The notes: generated from the sequence alone by a model not told the origin. A stretch of DNA of 64,000 bases from Distichodus sexfasciatus (GCA_032718565.1 JAVGVS010000731.1:1-64000); one strand, 5' to 3'; shown: positions 13,521-25,804, numbered from the stretch's first letter. Made by a program: numbers and translations.

Positions 13521-14474
13521 CTTCAGTTGTATGTACGTGTATGTACATACAGTATGTAACATTCATCAGATCCACCTTTCTGATGAAGAAGATTGACCAT
13601 TCTGCAACTTTGATTGGACTGGTTAGAAATATTAAGTCTTAGTGTATCTGTGATATTACAACTGATATTAGAAATATTAGAAGTCTTAGTATATCAGTGA
13701 CGCAAACGATATTGATATTTTCTCATGCATTTAGTTGACTCATTTTTTACGAGTAAATGTCAAAAAGGTGAAAATGTGTCAGTGATGTCCTCAGCGGGCC
13801 TCCATAGTCATTAAGAGAGCGTGAAAGCCCTCTTTTCTGAGCAGCGATTACACTTATCCTTAAGCCGTGAAAAGCCGCCTCAGCCCCTCACCAGATGAGA
13901 ACATCAGAGGTGGAAATGGTGAGAAAACACATCAGCCGAGTGTGTGAGTGTGTGAGTGTGTGTGTGAGACAGCACATGTGTGTGTCTATTTCTGCATGGG
14001 TAGGGGATGTGGAATAGGTGCTGAGGGGGATTACTGCCTTGTTTGTCACTGTTTTGGCGCATGTGTGTTGGACACTCAGAGGTTATTCATGGCTCAAAAC
14101 CCTCAACAATAATGCTCTGTTTGTTGTCACCAAACAGTTAGAGGTGGATCATGTAGATATTCCATGGTTTAGGTTGGAATTACAGAGGTAATAGCGTGGC
14201 ATTTTTTGGGTCTCTAGCCCTACGGCTGCCAAAGTAAATAAACGTATGAATAAATGAATACATTTCTGGATGTTTTAATACAATGGCGGATTTGTTTTAA
14301 GGGAGATAATGTGGAGGTGAATGAGATGACACTACATATTGTATTATGTACTGTATGTAGGAGTTATGATTTTTAAAAATCATAAAAACATTTAATTGAG
14401 CTCTACAAATGTAGTTTACATAATAATTGGAATACATTAATACATTATGTAATGCTTTAGGACATTAAATTGTG

Positions 14475-14522
14475 AATAATAATAATAATACTACTACTAC
14501 TACTACTAATAATAATAATAAT
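14475..14522. repeat. Compound trinucleotide repeat (AAT)n(ACT)n(AAT)n
   Basis: Three consecutive trinucleotide runs, with the ACT block flanked by AAT blocks. Confidence 0.95.
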
Positions 14523-15555
14523 GAATGTTGGTCTCCGCCTTGCCCCTGTAGCTCCCGGGATAAGCTGACATGAGGGGAGATTAATGTGAGTTTCTTGTCT
14601 GTATTATATTCCAGACTTTAAGTGGAATTGTTTAGCGTTTATTTAGGAATATATCCTGATATATTTTACTAAGAGTTCTTAATTTATTATGACACTAACA
14701 GGTTTACTGCTGACTACTTAACTTAGCCTCTCCTGTCAGTTTGCTAACTTGTTAGCACAAATTGGTTATCACACTGACAGGAAAGACTCAGTTAACTAGC
14801 CTGCAGGTACACTCAGCTCACTAATTAGAGACGAATCAGTGAGCTAACACAGTTTCCTAATGTTAACACTGCTAGCTAGCCATGTACTACTGCATATTTC
14901 CTTTTGGAGAAGGTTTTTGCTACGAACTGAGTTAAAATTTCACTGACAGACTCAAAGCTAAAGTGAATGATGCTAGTTAGTCAGGTAAACTGTTAATTAG
15001 CTAGTGAAACACTAAGGGCTAAATAGCTCACTTGTACCTGTGATTTTGGGGTAAAAACTCTTGGTTTTCATGTACATTTTGTACAAAGCTAAATATATAT
15101 GCTTTTGCAAAATGCTGTAGAAGCAAATAATTAAACTGTGATCAGTCAATACTGTCTGGTCATGAATAAATAGCGTTTGAAAAGATTTTGGCTGACAGGA
15201 TAACTAACCAAAAATGCCAAATAGAATGTCTATTCCTTATATATACCATTTTCCTCCTTGCTATTTCATGCTATTTTATGAGGTAACATGAGGGGAAACA
15301 TTCACTTAAAGGTGAAATTCAGTAAAATCATATTGTTTGTGTTTTAAAGTGTCTTATAAAACCCAGTATTGTATGAAGCTAAGTATAGTAGACTAGAAGA
15401 ATTGTGACATTTTCTTGCGTGCTTCATAAAGGACATGGAAGGAGAGATGAGAGGGAGATGGAGAGATAAAGTGATGAATGAAATGAGGAGACACTGTGTG
15501 ATATGTACAATATGGTTTATATACTACGTTTTTATTTATTTTATAATAACTACAT

Positions 15556-15823
15556 TAGGACTGGACAGTTAATTCAAAGTGTATCAAAACCGACATTTAG
15601 ATTTTCTCATTCTCCAGTCGTTTATTGGAGCTCATGTTGACTGATTCATTTAATACCTTCCTCAGTGTCTCATGGACTATTCCCTTAAAATTCTCACCTC
15701 AGACCTGTCCAACTGAAAAATAATAAAGCACTAAATTTAATTAGCATTCATTAAATGTAACTGAGGTAAAAAAAAAAAACCTTAATAATGGCAATATGGA
15801 ATTTGTCACATTTACCAGCCCTA
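15556..15823. mobile_element. MITE-like element, TAGGACTGG ends
   Basis: Opens TAGGACTGGACAG and closes ACCAGCCCTA, giving imperfect terminal inverted repeats TAGG(A/G)CTGG. It is 268 bp with an AT-rich interior. No target duplication was recognised. Confidence 0.6.
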
Positions 15824-18639
15824 TTGGCAGTAACATGTAGTTACACAATACCTCACATTTTTATCTGTTAAAATATTCATCAAAATTAGGCAAAAATCTA
15901 TGTACCCTTTTAAAGTCTATGCATGTAAAATCCCTGCTAGTAGCACATTTAATCAAACCTTTTCCCGAAGGTCATAACAAGAGAATAATGTTACTCATCA
16001 TCATATGTGCATTGACATGAGCTTTACCCTGGTTTACTAAGCGTTTTAATTTTCTCTTTCTCTGGAGTAAAGCTTTGACTAACAGGCAGCCCAAGGGAGA
16101 AGGAGTTTGTGTTTGTCTGTGTTATTAGAGAACATTACGTAGGTGTGTATTCATGGCTTCGGTGGAGTAACTAGAGCAGAGTTTCGATTCCATAAGATTC
16201 CCTCTGTGTGACTTCTGTATGCAAACGAGTTACCTATTCAGGAGGGAGGCCATGCTAATGTGCTAAGTGTGTAATCTTAGCCTCGACTCTGCACTCCCTT
16301 CATCTTTAAAAGAAGCCATTTTAATAATTCACTGAATCCATTGCTTTTAGAGGCATTGACTAATCGATCCAGAGCTCTCTACCTTTCAAATGGGAGGAAG
16401 AGAACCTCACATTCGAACTTTTTTCCTCAGTAATGATTTACATTAAGTGCTGCTATGTTGGGAATAAATTACGTATAATAGAAACAGAGAGGAGAGGAAT
16501 AAAGTAATTCTTGTTGGGCAATATTTTATCAATGACTTCAATTACCATGGGTAAAAAAAAATGTTATGCAAAGAAAAAAAACTTGTACGTTTACTTATTA
16601 AAGGAACGTGTCTACTTACAAGCAAGTAAGTCATAGCAAAATGCCCAACACTAGTACATGCTAGGATTTTTTCTTTTTTCCATGCCTGTAATTTAGGAAT
16701 TGGCTGTCATGTCCTGAGGTTTCTGTGAATAAAGGGAACATTAGTTTGCATTGTTAATGCAATTCCTTACCAGTTTGGATGAGATACTTCATGTCTGATC
16801 TGTGTTAAATATAACTGTTTGTAGTGTTTTTGCATTTACAATGCAACAACCAAATAGCTTTTGTTGACTTTATAGCCATTTAATCTGGTCTGTGATGTAC
16901 TGTATTCATATACATGCTAATTACGCAGTCTGCTCCCGTGTAGTTTCATGTTTCATTGTGTGTTAACATAAATCCATTTGGTGTGTTTTTCTGGCTTATT
17001 CCGAAGCCGGTTGTGGTTTACATTCTCTTTTTTCCTCCAGCGCCATGAGACCACAGATGCATGTATAGGCTATACAAAGGCATTTAACTGTTGCCTATAT
17101 GCACATACAGGCCAATTACTTGCTACAGTCTTTTGTGCCTTTTTGCTGTGCTTTCAGTCCGAGTCACTAAACATAATTGTGCATCTCAATAAAGCGCTTG
17201 CACCTGCAGGCAAAATCCTGCCTGCTCTGCATTCGTTTATCTCACTGCTAAACATGTACAGGCAGTAGGAATATGCTTTCTGGCATTGCCTTCCCCGATA
17301 CAAATTAAGCTATACTACAATGCAAATGATGTATAATAATCTGTGTCAGACAGTATTGGGGAGTAGTTAAACACAAGTTGCAAGGCTACTAACTGGGATA
17401 GGCTGCTGTGCAACTATGGGACTTGAATATGGTAAAAATGACTTATGAGCATCTCCAGTCTAGACTTTGCAAACTGAAACTCTAGCATTCGTTTGTAAAC
17501 TTTGATGGGGGTGAAATGAGTCACATTTCTGAAGATAATGTTTTTTTTTATGTGTTAATGTTTATTAAATGTATTTTTCAACCATCCATATGGCACCAGG
17601 GACTGTAAATACCTTTAAAAGGAAAGAGTCTGATATTTAAAAAAAAATCCTTGTTTCCGGATTAAATCCTAAAGCTTAGGTTGAGACAGGCACAGCCAGC
17701 ACCGAAAATCTCTCTTGCAAGCCTAAAACCATTTTGTTTTCCCACCTATTTTTTTGGCAAATTGGTTGTACCTCTTACCCTCCATAAAAATGGACAAACT
17801 CCCACTCTGGCACCAAAAACCCAAGAGAGCATGCTTTTTATTTTTAAGCTGGAACATAGACACATGCAATTCCATAGCAGCATGTCCATGAATGCCATTC
17901 TATTTTAACATTTATCTCCTTTCAGCAGCAGGCTTGAACCTCAAGAACTTTGTTTTGTACTTTGGGTTTATTTTTGGGGCTCCCCATAAGCGACAAGCAC
18001 AGCGTGTTTAAATAGAATCAGCAGGGAGTGTGACTTCCAAAAACGTGCCTGACTCTGGAGAGCAGTTACAAATATCTGCTTAGACGGTTCTTTATGCTGC
18101 ACATCAAATGCAATCACAAAAGACAGGCGAGAGTGACTGAAATAAGGAATCTACTTTCCCATCTGTTTCTATGTCTCCAATAAAACTGTTCCTAGAGATT
18201 TTACTCTCTTCTCTAGCTGGAATTCAGAATGTTGCCTTCTTATATCCATCAGTTTTACTTTATATCCATCAGTTGTTCGTATTTAGATGTCTTTGTGAGT
18301 GATCTTAGTCCTACATGCAGTATTGTGGCCGTGTCTTGCTGTAAAATGTGAATGGACATGGACAGTGGACTACCGGTCATACACAATATGGTATTTGTAC
18401 GTAACACTCCCCCCTTTAAAACGGCACATCTAATGAGTCAAACACATATCATCACACAACACATTGGCATAAAGGATGTTTTTGTAGTTGGAAACATCTA
18501 AAAAGATATACAGTATATGAAAGCAAGTTGTTTATAGGAGTTATCTTTAAGAGCTAATGCTTGCACACCATAAATCATTTCAACATTTTCACGACTGCAC
18601 AAGAACTGTAATTTTAAAGTGCAAGACGTATGAACATGA

Positions 18640-18935
18640 GAATTATTTCCACAGGGGTCGTGTGACAGCCGTCCTCCCCTCGCACCGCCTTTTTCGTGAG
18701 CAATGGCTTCCCCATGTGTTTTCGGACAGCAAGAACTTACGACGTTCCTCTTGGGCTTCACCTTTGCGCAGAGGGGGCGTGTATGCGCCCTTTTTATCAG
18801 AACGCCGCATCTTGTCCGAAAAAGGGAACACGGCTGCAGCTGTTTTTTTATAAATCCACCCCCCTCCCTGTTTTGTGATAACGTCATTAATCTTGCCGGT
18901 TTTCGACCCTCCCCCGCTTCGAGGTCTTCTCTCGT
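18640..18935. other. CpG-rich block of unknown origin
   Basis: Far richer in CG dinucleotides than its surroundings. On the minus strand it carries GGATTTATAAAAAAAC (TATA-like), AATGACGTTATC (CRE-like) and CGTAAGTTC (donor-like). Frames of roughly 100 codons stay open on both strands, with no recognisable domain. It could be a small CpG-island promoter, a retroelement fragment or a conserved element; I cannot decide which. Confidence 0.35.
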
Positions 18936-19533
18936 GCACGTTGTTAGTCATAGTCACGCACACACTCACCTTTTTTGTGCATGTGTAAACTACAATGAGA
19001 AACAGGTAATATTGGTGTGAATGCGCAGGAGAAACACTTTGTTTCAGTTTCTCAAGTGGTGTTTGTGTGTGAGTGAGTGAGAAAGAGAGAGAGAGAGAGG
19101 TTGTGTGTATGTGTGGCTGTATGTGTTGAAGGTGTGAATAAGTGAGAGAAGAGGTGTGACAGGAAGGGGGAAAGAGAGAAACAGAGAGAGAGACAGATGG
19201 GAAACCCTCTCAAAAACACAAGCAATTGAGACGTCTGCAGCAATGGTTCTTAAAACAATCAAGTCTTTACTGAGTGTCTCTCAAATAAACAAAGACATAA
19301 CGTGTGGATCAAACTTAAATATTTCAAATCAACTGGGAGAGATTATCGTGTCCCACTGGCCTGACAGACTTGCTGAAAAGAGACAGACACACAAAAAAGA
19401 GCTGGCAGACATTCAGTTTGTAACACACAACAGTACTCTGGACTTAAGCAGTTTCCACCATTCTATGTGGTGTGATATGTACAGAACATGAACTTCAATA
19501 CTGAAGTTGACTATAACTAGATAATTTTTTACT

Positions 19534-19868
19534 GGGGTGGACCGATATGGTTTTCCCAGGGCCACTACCGATTATTACTAATCAGGGAGAACAATTACAG
19601 ATATTTCCAACCAATATGTGTCTTAAATGACATGCCGCTATATGAATTTCAATAGGTGCTGTGACATGCTTCTGAGAACATCACAATCAAAAGGTAAAAA
19701 TGTAAATAGGTGGCCAAATTTCAATTAACATTTACTCTAGACCACAGAGGGTGATTTGGAAAGATGAGCTTCATCAGAGTCGTAAATTAAACTATTGATA
19801 CCGATAACCTTAAAATGCGAAATCAGCTTATAAGAATCGGCCAACCAATAATCAGTCGACCCTTTATT
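19534..19868. mobile_element. Decayed DNA transposon, 'GGGGTGGACCGATATGG' type
   Basis: The left end GGGGTGGACCGATAT and the right end AATCGGCCAACC..CAGTCGACCCTTT are imperfect inverses, as in the common fish elements built around 'gaccgatta/tatcgg'. No target duplication was seen. Confidence 0.5.
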
Positions 19869-20154
19869 TTTACAGCTTCTCAGAATATATGTTTGTACAG
19901 ACTGTGTTACTTTAGGAGGCCTGAATGTATACACTCACCTGCCATTTTGATCATGATAATGAACTCATTAAATTATGTTTTACATATGTCTCTTCTTGTA
20001 TTTGCTATGATGACACACCACCTGTGGCTGTTGAGAGAGAACTAATTTTTTTTTAAATAATGTCAACTCATGACTAATATCATTTCATAGATTTGTTCTT
20101 TCAAAAGAAGTCAGTGACTCTTATGATTTATAAGATAAAAGCTTAATAGAAGTG

Positions 20155-20173
20155 ATATATATATATATATATA
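20155..20173. repeat. (AT)n microsatellite
   Basis: About nine AT units. Confidence 0.9.
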
Positions 20174-20280
20174 AAGAAGTATTTATAGGTGTTGAGTGTT
20201 AGCTAGAGCATATGTATTGTGGTTTTCTACATCAATAATGTGTGATATTTAGTGCTGTGGAATGTTTGGGTTTGTGTTGT

Positions 20281-20745
20281 TTTCTGCGTGCCATTAGTCA
20301 TATGAGTTGTATGTTGTCTAGGCTTTGCTATGTTGTTAGGGTAGGCATGTGTTATTGGCACATATTAACTAACTGCCAATAAATTGGTATAGCTGGAAAT
20401 AACAGCAGATTAATGAAAAAGAGTAAAAGAGTATTGTTGTGACTTTTGTGGTTTTCTGCTTGGCCATTAATAGGGTTGGCCTATGTCACCTCAAATCAAT
20501 ATCACAATTAAATGAGCTAAATAGAATTTAAAGCTTTGCTCTCAGTTCACCTTCTAAAAATAACTTATTTTTTACTAACAGACTACCAGAATTCTCAAAA
20601 TGATTGAAATACTGTGTCATCAAAAAAATTTAATTAATTGACCAGTTCTAGGCATTAGTCATTAGAGTTGTGTGTTATCTAGCTTTGTGCTGGTATATGT
20701 GGCGATTAGTCATGTGAGCTGTGTGTTCTGTAGTGTTGTTGTTGT
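20281..20745. repeat. Diverged three-copy repeat, one copy split by a MITE
   Basis: The unit 'gccattagtcat..gagttgt.tgtt.tctag' occurs at about 20290, at 20463 resuming at 20651, and at 20702. The middle copy is interrupted by the element at 20471..20650. Confidence 0.7.
20471..20650. mobile_element. MITE-like element with probable 8-bp target duplication
   Basis: 180 bp, opening TAGGGTTGGCC and closing GACCAGTTCTA. Flanks are GCCATTAA (20463..20470) and GGCATTAG (20651..20658), matching at 6 of 8, consistent with an old hAT-type duplication. An uninterrupted sister repeat at 20290 acts as the empty site. Confidence 0.7.
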
Positions 20746-20873
20746 GATGTGTTTTTGTGAGTTTTATTATATGTGCCCTTCTTGTCTACTGTGTACTGGT
20801 GCAGAATCTGTTCTTTATACCATCTAGCTTTGATGTGTCTGCACCGTACCCTGTCTCTCCTTCCCTGTGTCTA

Positions 20874-20878
<5 letters not shown>

Positions 20879-20907
<29 letters not shown>
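20879..20907. repeat. (GT)n microsatellite
   Basis: About 14 GT units. A (CA)n run follows at about 21020..21042, giving an inverted-repeat potential. Confidence 0.95.
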
Positions 20908-20912
<5 letters not shown>

Positions 20913-21370
20913 GCGCACATGGGCATGTGTGTGTCTCTACGTGAGCTTAGTTGTAGGTTAAGGGCAGGGCGGCAGCCGTCGACTTACTGCCTCTTTCATC
21001 CTGACATACCCTGGGGCGCCCACACACACACACACACACACATTCTCACACACATACACACTCACACACGTAGACACACAGGAAAAGAGAAAAACAGAGA
21101 CTCGGGCTAGTCCTGCTGTACTGACTCTATGCAGGGACAAATGCAGAAGCAGAAAAGGAAACGGCAAGTCTTGGCCTTCGCCTCCTTACTGTATCGTCAT
21201 TATTCTCTAGGGATCGGCATTTGATCGAAAATTAATTGAAACAAGCTGTACAAACCATATCAAAGAACTATGAGGACACAAAACAAACAAAATAATCATT
21301 TATTAATTGTAATCACAATGTTAAATTTGTGGTTTGCAATAATGATATAGGTTATACTTAATAATACAGG

Positions 21371-21723
21371 CTTAGGCCATGTCCACACGTACACAGGTAT
21401 TTCTGAAAACGGAGATTTTCCGTTTCCGTTTTTTTTTTAAAAATTGCGTTCACACGAGCACGTTTTCGAAAATATCTCCGTCCACACGCAATCGCAAAAA
21501 ACCTTGCGTTGTAGATGAAAATCTATTGTAGACACGACGCATACTGTGACGTCATATGAGTGGCGCACAGTGTGACGCAAAACAGACGCAAACTTGTCCA
21601 CACCTTTTCCAAAAACCTGTTTTCACTGACCCAAAATGCTGTTTACCTGTGGACGAAAGGCCAAAACGCATAGAAAAACCTCCGTTTTCAGAAATACCCA
21701 TGTACGTGTGGACATGGTCTAAG
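21371..21723. mobile_element. MITE with ~40-bp terminal inverted repeats
   Basis: The left end opens CTTAGGCCATGTCCACACG and the right end, inverted, CTTAGACCATGTCCACACG. The match continues through GGTATTTCTGAAAACGGAG. The interior is CpG-rich (TGACGTCATATG; repeated CACACG and ACGCAAA). No protein is encoded and the superfamily is unresolved. Confidence 0.85.
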
Positions 21724-22069
21724 AAATATTTCTCCTTTAGTTCTGCACATTTGCTTTGACACCAGCAGCATCACTGTACCAGCTCAGCTGTCTGAAAACA
21801 TAAATAATCAAGCCAAACTCCAATCACATCTCTTATACTGTCATGAACCGTTCAGCATCCACTCACCAATTGACATTCACCAATGTTTTCCCATTTACGA
21901 TGTATTCCTAGGTAAGAACTGGCATTAAGCCCAAACATTTTATAGTTGATTCCCAGACCTAACATAGCACTAAACGTTTCCCTGCATTTGCAGTCAGCAC
22001 AGCATACGTTCATCATCAGCTGTATTATCACTTTTGGGTAGAAGGTTTCTCCTTTATATGCATTACCCC

Positions 22070-22345
22070 CTGATTGTTCTGCCGCTGTATTTCAGGGTTG
22101 ATTACTGCAGAGTGTCTTTGCTATGCAAAGTCCATCTCATTAAACCCCTGGAGGGATTTCGGGTCATTATGTTTCATCACCTCGTCTATCCTGACCTCAA
22201 ACTGTGACCTGAGCCTCCGGGTCAGCCGCTTTTCATCACGACAATCAGCCAGGACCTGATTATTAATTTGTCAGAAAGCATTATACATAGAATTCGAGAT
22301 GAGAAGTGACGGCTTGCAAGATGGTTTGAGGCAGAAAATCGTTGC
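22070..22345. other. Candidate conserved non-coding element
   Basis: Unique, repeat-free sequence with an octamer-like TATGCAAAG (22132..22140), GATTATTAATTTG and GGGTTGATTACTG. Composition is typical of ancient vertebrate enhancers. Conservation is an inference. Confidence 0.3.
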
Positions 22346-23639
22346 ATCGTTGAGTTTTGCAAAGTAATATGGTGCAGATGCAGCTTGATACTTTTACGAC
22401 AATAAATGAAAGCATTTATTGTCTGATGTCTGATTATGCTTTTTGGAAGATAGGAGAGCTTGGCTGTGCTAACCTCGATTCTCAGATGGCTTTTTCCTGG
22501 GGAAAACGTCAGTGGAAAAAGTCTGGAAATTGAGTGTGATTCAGCCATGTTCATTTGCATATGGTGACAAAGTCACTCCTTCACTCCATCCAATTATGGA
22601 ATAAAATTATAACAGATTTGGATGTCGCTGTGCAAGTGAAGGCAGATGTCAAAAAGTAAAAATTGCACAGGGGACTGAAGGAAGAGAGAAGAGAGGGAGA
22701 CGAGGGTGATGGGGTGAAAGATTGAGAAAAGTTGGATTGAATTTCAGTTGAACTGAATAGAACCTGTAGTGAACTGATCAGGCTTTGAAATGGAACTGAA
22801 AATGAATCAAAACCTAATTTAATTAAATATTAACTGGCTGTATTGTAACTGACCAGGCGTTCTAGCAGTGATCCCGGATCAAGTCCATACAACAACAGAG
22901 CAGAAGCGAGCAGACTGCTGTGTGCATTGCTCTTACGTGGCACAGTCAGTGCGCTTTACATTCTGGTGTGTGTGTGCGTGTGTGTGTGTGTGTGTGCGCA
23001 CTGCGGGGGATTTATTAGGATTTACTAGAAGAAGAGATTGTAATGTGGAGAATGTTTTCACACCACTGACCTGCTGCGTGTTAAAAGCGCTGACTGCAAA
23101 TGACTGGCCTTTAATCCTCTTGTATACAAGAGTGAATTAACTTTCTCTCTTCCTCTTACACACACACTCACAGCCAAGTCTTGATATCATTGTGAGGTCT
23201 TTCTGTTGACTCCCATAATGACTAGATGTAAATATTATTACACCTACACCTAACCTTAACCTTAACTTCACTAATCAAATATCTTTTTTATCGCTTTGTT
23301 TTTTACTGGAAAAATTCAAATAGACATTATTAGACATTACAGCTTAGCCAGCGTAGGATTTTAAGTCCAATATCGATTTAAACAATTAATAATGATACAT
23401 CGACTAATATACATCTCCCTCCTCCAAGTTGTTCCGATTTATTCCCACTATGCCACAGTCTCCTCAGTCATCGTTTCTCCTTCAATTAATGAATTCTGAT
23501 CAATACATTTTCACACCCACACACACACGCCCACACACACACACACACACGCACACACTTGTGGTGATTTTCCCGCACTATGAGCCACCATGCTGCTAAT
23601 TTGAGAACAGACTGTCTCTCCTTCCTCTTAATGGCTGTA

Positions 23640-23890
23640 TCCAGGGACTGTGTGCGAGAAGCGGATCTGAGTTAAGCCGGCGAGCGATTTCACCACCACG
23701 ACCACGTCGCGCCCCCCAGACCCCTGGAAATGTGATGTGCATCTGCATATTTGTTACAAATTGAAGTGTGCAAAGTCAATTTATGGTAATGCATTTCTCC
23801 ATGAATTCTATGCTAATGCGGACGTTTGCGTGTAAATACATTTGCATGCGTTACCACTAAATTTAGCAGCGTGTTTAAAGGTCAGGTCCT
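23640..23890. promoter_or_regulatory. Candidate enhancer with clustered POU/octamer-like sites
   Basis: An exact octamer ATTTGCAT at 23840..23847, ATGCTAAT at 23810..23817, TAATGCAT at 23787..23794 and CTGCATATTTG near 23743 fall within about 110 bp. A CpG-containing segment lies just upstream. There are no simple repeats inside. Confidence 0.35.
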
Positions 23891-24158
23891 TTACGCCGTG
23901 TTCTCAGGGTTATGTGGAGTCAAGGTCTCAGACCTACATATAGTTTACTTTCTTGTAGTCTTGCAGATAGTTGACTTCCAGGGATTTCTGTACCAATAAT
24001 ACTAGTTTATGTCCCTGAAAAATGAAAAAGACTAAAATATAAGACCAAAATTAACACTGACTTAATTTAATTTTTTTGTTAACTTTTGTTGTATTTTAAT
24101 CATGTGATCATTATTGGTTTAAGTTTATTTTAAGCAAACTTCTGACATGAGAAACAAT

Positions 24159-24589
24159 ACCGGTGTAACGCTCGGCAGGTGAACCCAAACGCAGAGCCGA
24201 CAGAACCAGGTCGCAGGCACAGGATTAGATCGATGAAAAAGCAGATGTCAAAACCAAAAAACCAAAAAACAACAGTCCATGGAGCAAACAAATCCAAATC
24301 GCCAGAAGCAGGGGGGTAATCCAAAAACCGAAAGCAAGGGTCAAAACTGAGGCAGGCAAGCACAAAGAACGCTTGGTATGTAGCACTAGGCATAACAATA
24401 CTTCGCGGGGAATGGTTGTAACTGAAAGTCCTTAAATACAGGTGATGAGGATGTGATTGGTTAAAACTCTGGTGACGCTGATCTGGTAGTCTGGGGTAAC
24501 TGTGAAGGTCTGGAACTGGAGTCCTGCTCAGATGGCCTTTCCGATGAGGTGGACTCTTCCCTTGGTCTGGGCTGAGATCTTACAACCGG
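24159..24589 (-). mobile_element. Solo LTR of a Gypsy-type retrotransposon with 5-bp target duplication
   Basis: The LTR proper is 24164..24584 (421 bp), bounded by TGTAAC and CTTACA, i.e. TG..CA ends. Direct ACCGG repeats flank it at 24159..24163 and 24585..24589. Read on the minus strand it has a TATTTAAG box (24431..24438), a long T/G-rich interior and an end of the TTTGGGTTCACC..GTTACA kind seen in fish Gypsy LTRs. No internal gag/pol sequence or second LTR is present, so it most likely arose by LTR-LTR recombination. Confidence 0.85.
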
Positions 24590-24649
24590 TGATATTTCAT
24601 CATTTCTACTCTCAAAAGTGGATTTTTATTAAGTTATTGACTTGTGGAT

Positions 24650-25050
24650 GATCTCCCTCTCTCTTCCTCCGTCCAGCACACTTTCTTCATCTCATTCATC
24701 TTCTGTTTCCACATAATACATATAGCTCTAAATGACACACTTGTATGATGTGATTTTGTGATGGTGGCTGTTTATTCTCGCTTTCCCCTACAGCTCCATT
24801 TGCCCCCTGTTGTTGCCCTCTAGTCTCCAGCACTGTAGAACTACAAAAGCAGGGCCTGTTTTAACACTCTCACACACATACCCACACACACATTTGAGCA
24901 CATCACTATATTGTACCAATTCAGTGGACAATGATTTGATGATTTGATCAGTTCAGGAGCCATATGCTAATTTAACACTGTTATTAGTATCAAATAACAA
25001 AATGCAATCAAATATATCTTTTTATTTCTGAGGTCAACCCACGTAAACAC
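24650..25050. repeat. Diverged dispersed repeat, copy 1
   Basis: 'cttcatctcattcatctt..ttccac.taata' and 'tagctctaaa.gacacac' are shared with 31.46-31.55 kb. 'gatttgatcagttcaggagcca' is shared with the copies at 25.17 and 27.17 kb. Confidence 0.55.
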
Positions 25051-25059
25051 GCAAACGTC

Positions 25060-25385
25060 ACAGCAGCATTGTAATGATGGAGGTTGTTGCCTGTGCAGTT
25101 TGATGTGCTACGTTGTTTACCATCTATTTGATGTCTGCTGATACCACAAAGTCTGCTCTGATATAGTTTTGATTTGATTCAGTTCAGGAGCCAGCGATTG
25201 ATATGAGACATTATATGCCTATTTAACACAACCACTCTCAAATCAAATCACAAAAAACAACTAAATTATCATCTTATCTTTTTATTCCTAAACTCAACTA
25301 GACATTTGAATGAGAAACTATCTTCTCTTATAATAAAAGAGAATATGCTGTATTACTTAATTAGTTGTCCTCCCTCCATCTCTTT
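25060..25385. repeat. Diverged dispersed repeat, copy 2
   Basis: 'ttgattcagttcaggagcca.cgat.gatatgagaca' recurs at 27.17 kb, followed by matching AT-rich sequence including 'ctcaac.aga..ttgaa'. Confidence 0.6.
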
Positions 25386-25779
25386 TTTTATGCCGTCCTC
25401 GAGACAGAAAGAGTGCTGCAAATGTAAAGACAGAGTAAAACAGAGTGCTCACGCATGCAATATTGATGTGTTACTATAAGCCACCCCCACCCGCAAATTG
25501 CCATCGCCATAGCCTCAACTGCCCCAAGGTCATCCCGACTGCAGCGCTCCCCTGCTAACTGCCCCGCTTTGGGACTGTCATTCAGCTGGACTGGAAACCT
25601 GTGTGTGTTACGTCTTGACTCTCACTCTAAATGAATAGTGATGGATATGACTGTCTTCAGGCACTAAAGGTCTCTTCCAGCTCAGCACCTTCTTGAGCTG
25701 AGTGTTATGGTGACAAATTTACCAAGGTGCAAAATTGGCAAACGTTAGTAAATGTAGTAATAGAATCAACTTCCTCTGC

Positions 25780-25804
25780 ATCTCTCTCTCTCTCTCTCTC
25801 TCTC
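25780..25804. repeat. (TC)n microsatellite
   Basis: About 12 TC units. Confidence 0.95.

Larger units (their letters stand above)
12111..18600. other. Non-coding AT-rich DNA
   Basis: No exon recognised. At 12743..12770 a 'gacaataagaggc' motif is followed by four CTATT units, which looks like the 3' tail of a retroposon. Two MITE-like copies lie at 13105 and 15556. A short fragment of the 'agtattggggagtag' element lies at 17348..17370. At 13790..13900 there is a unique-looking, CpG-containing stretch. The minus strand near 18400..18420 shows TTTAAAGGGGGGAGTGTTA, resembling a retroelement polypurine tract, but no paired LTR was established. Confidence 0.5.
18931..24158. other. Non-coding DNA
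   Basis: No exon recognised. Holds several repeats and transposon remnants listed separately, plus two candidate conserved stretches. Between them is unremarkable AT-rich sequence with short CA/GT and GA runs (for example 19083..19100, 22973..22998 and 23517..23560). Confidence 0.5.

Noticed and set aside
18498..19020. Protein-coding gene in the CpG-rich block
   Set aside because: Overlapping ~100-codon frames on both strands with no family resemblance; treated as CpG-driven absence of stops.
24130..24393. 87-codon minus-strand frame
   Set aside because: It lies within the solo LTR and its 3' edge; LTRs do not encode this, and no domain is visible.
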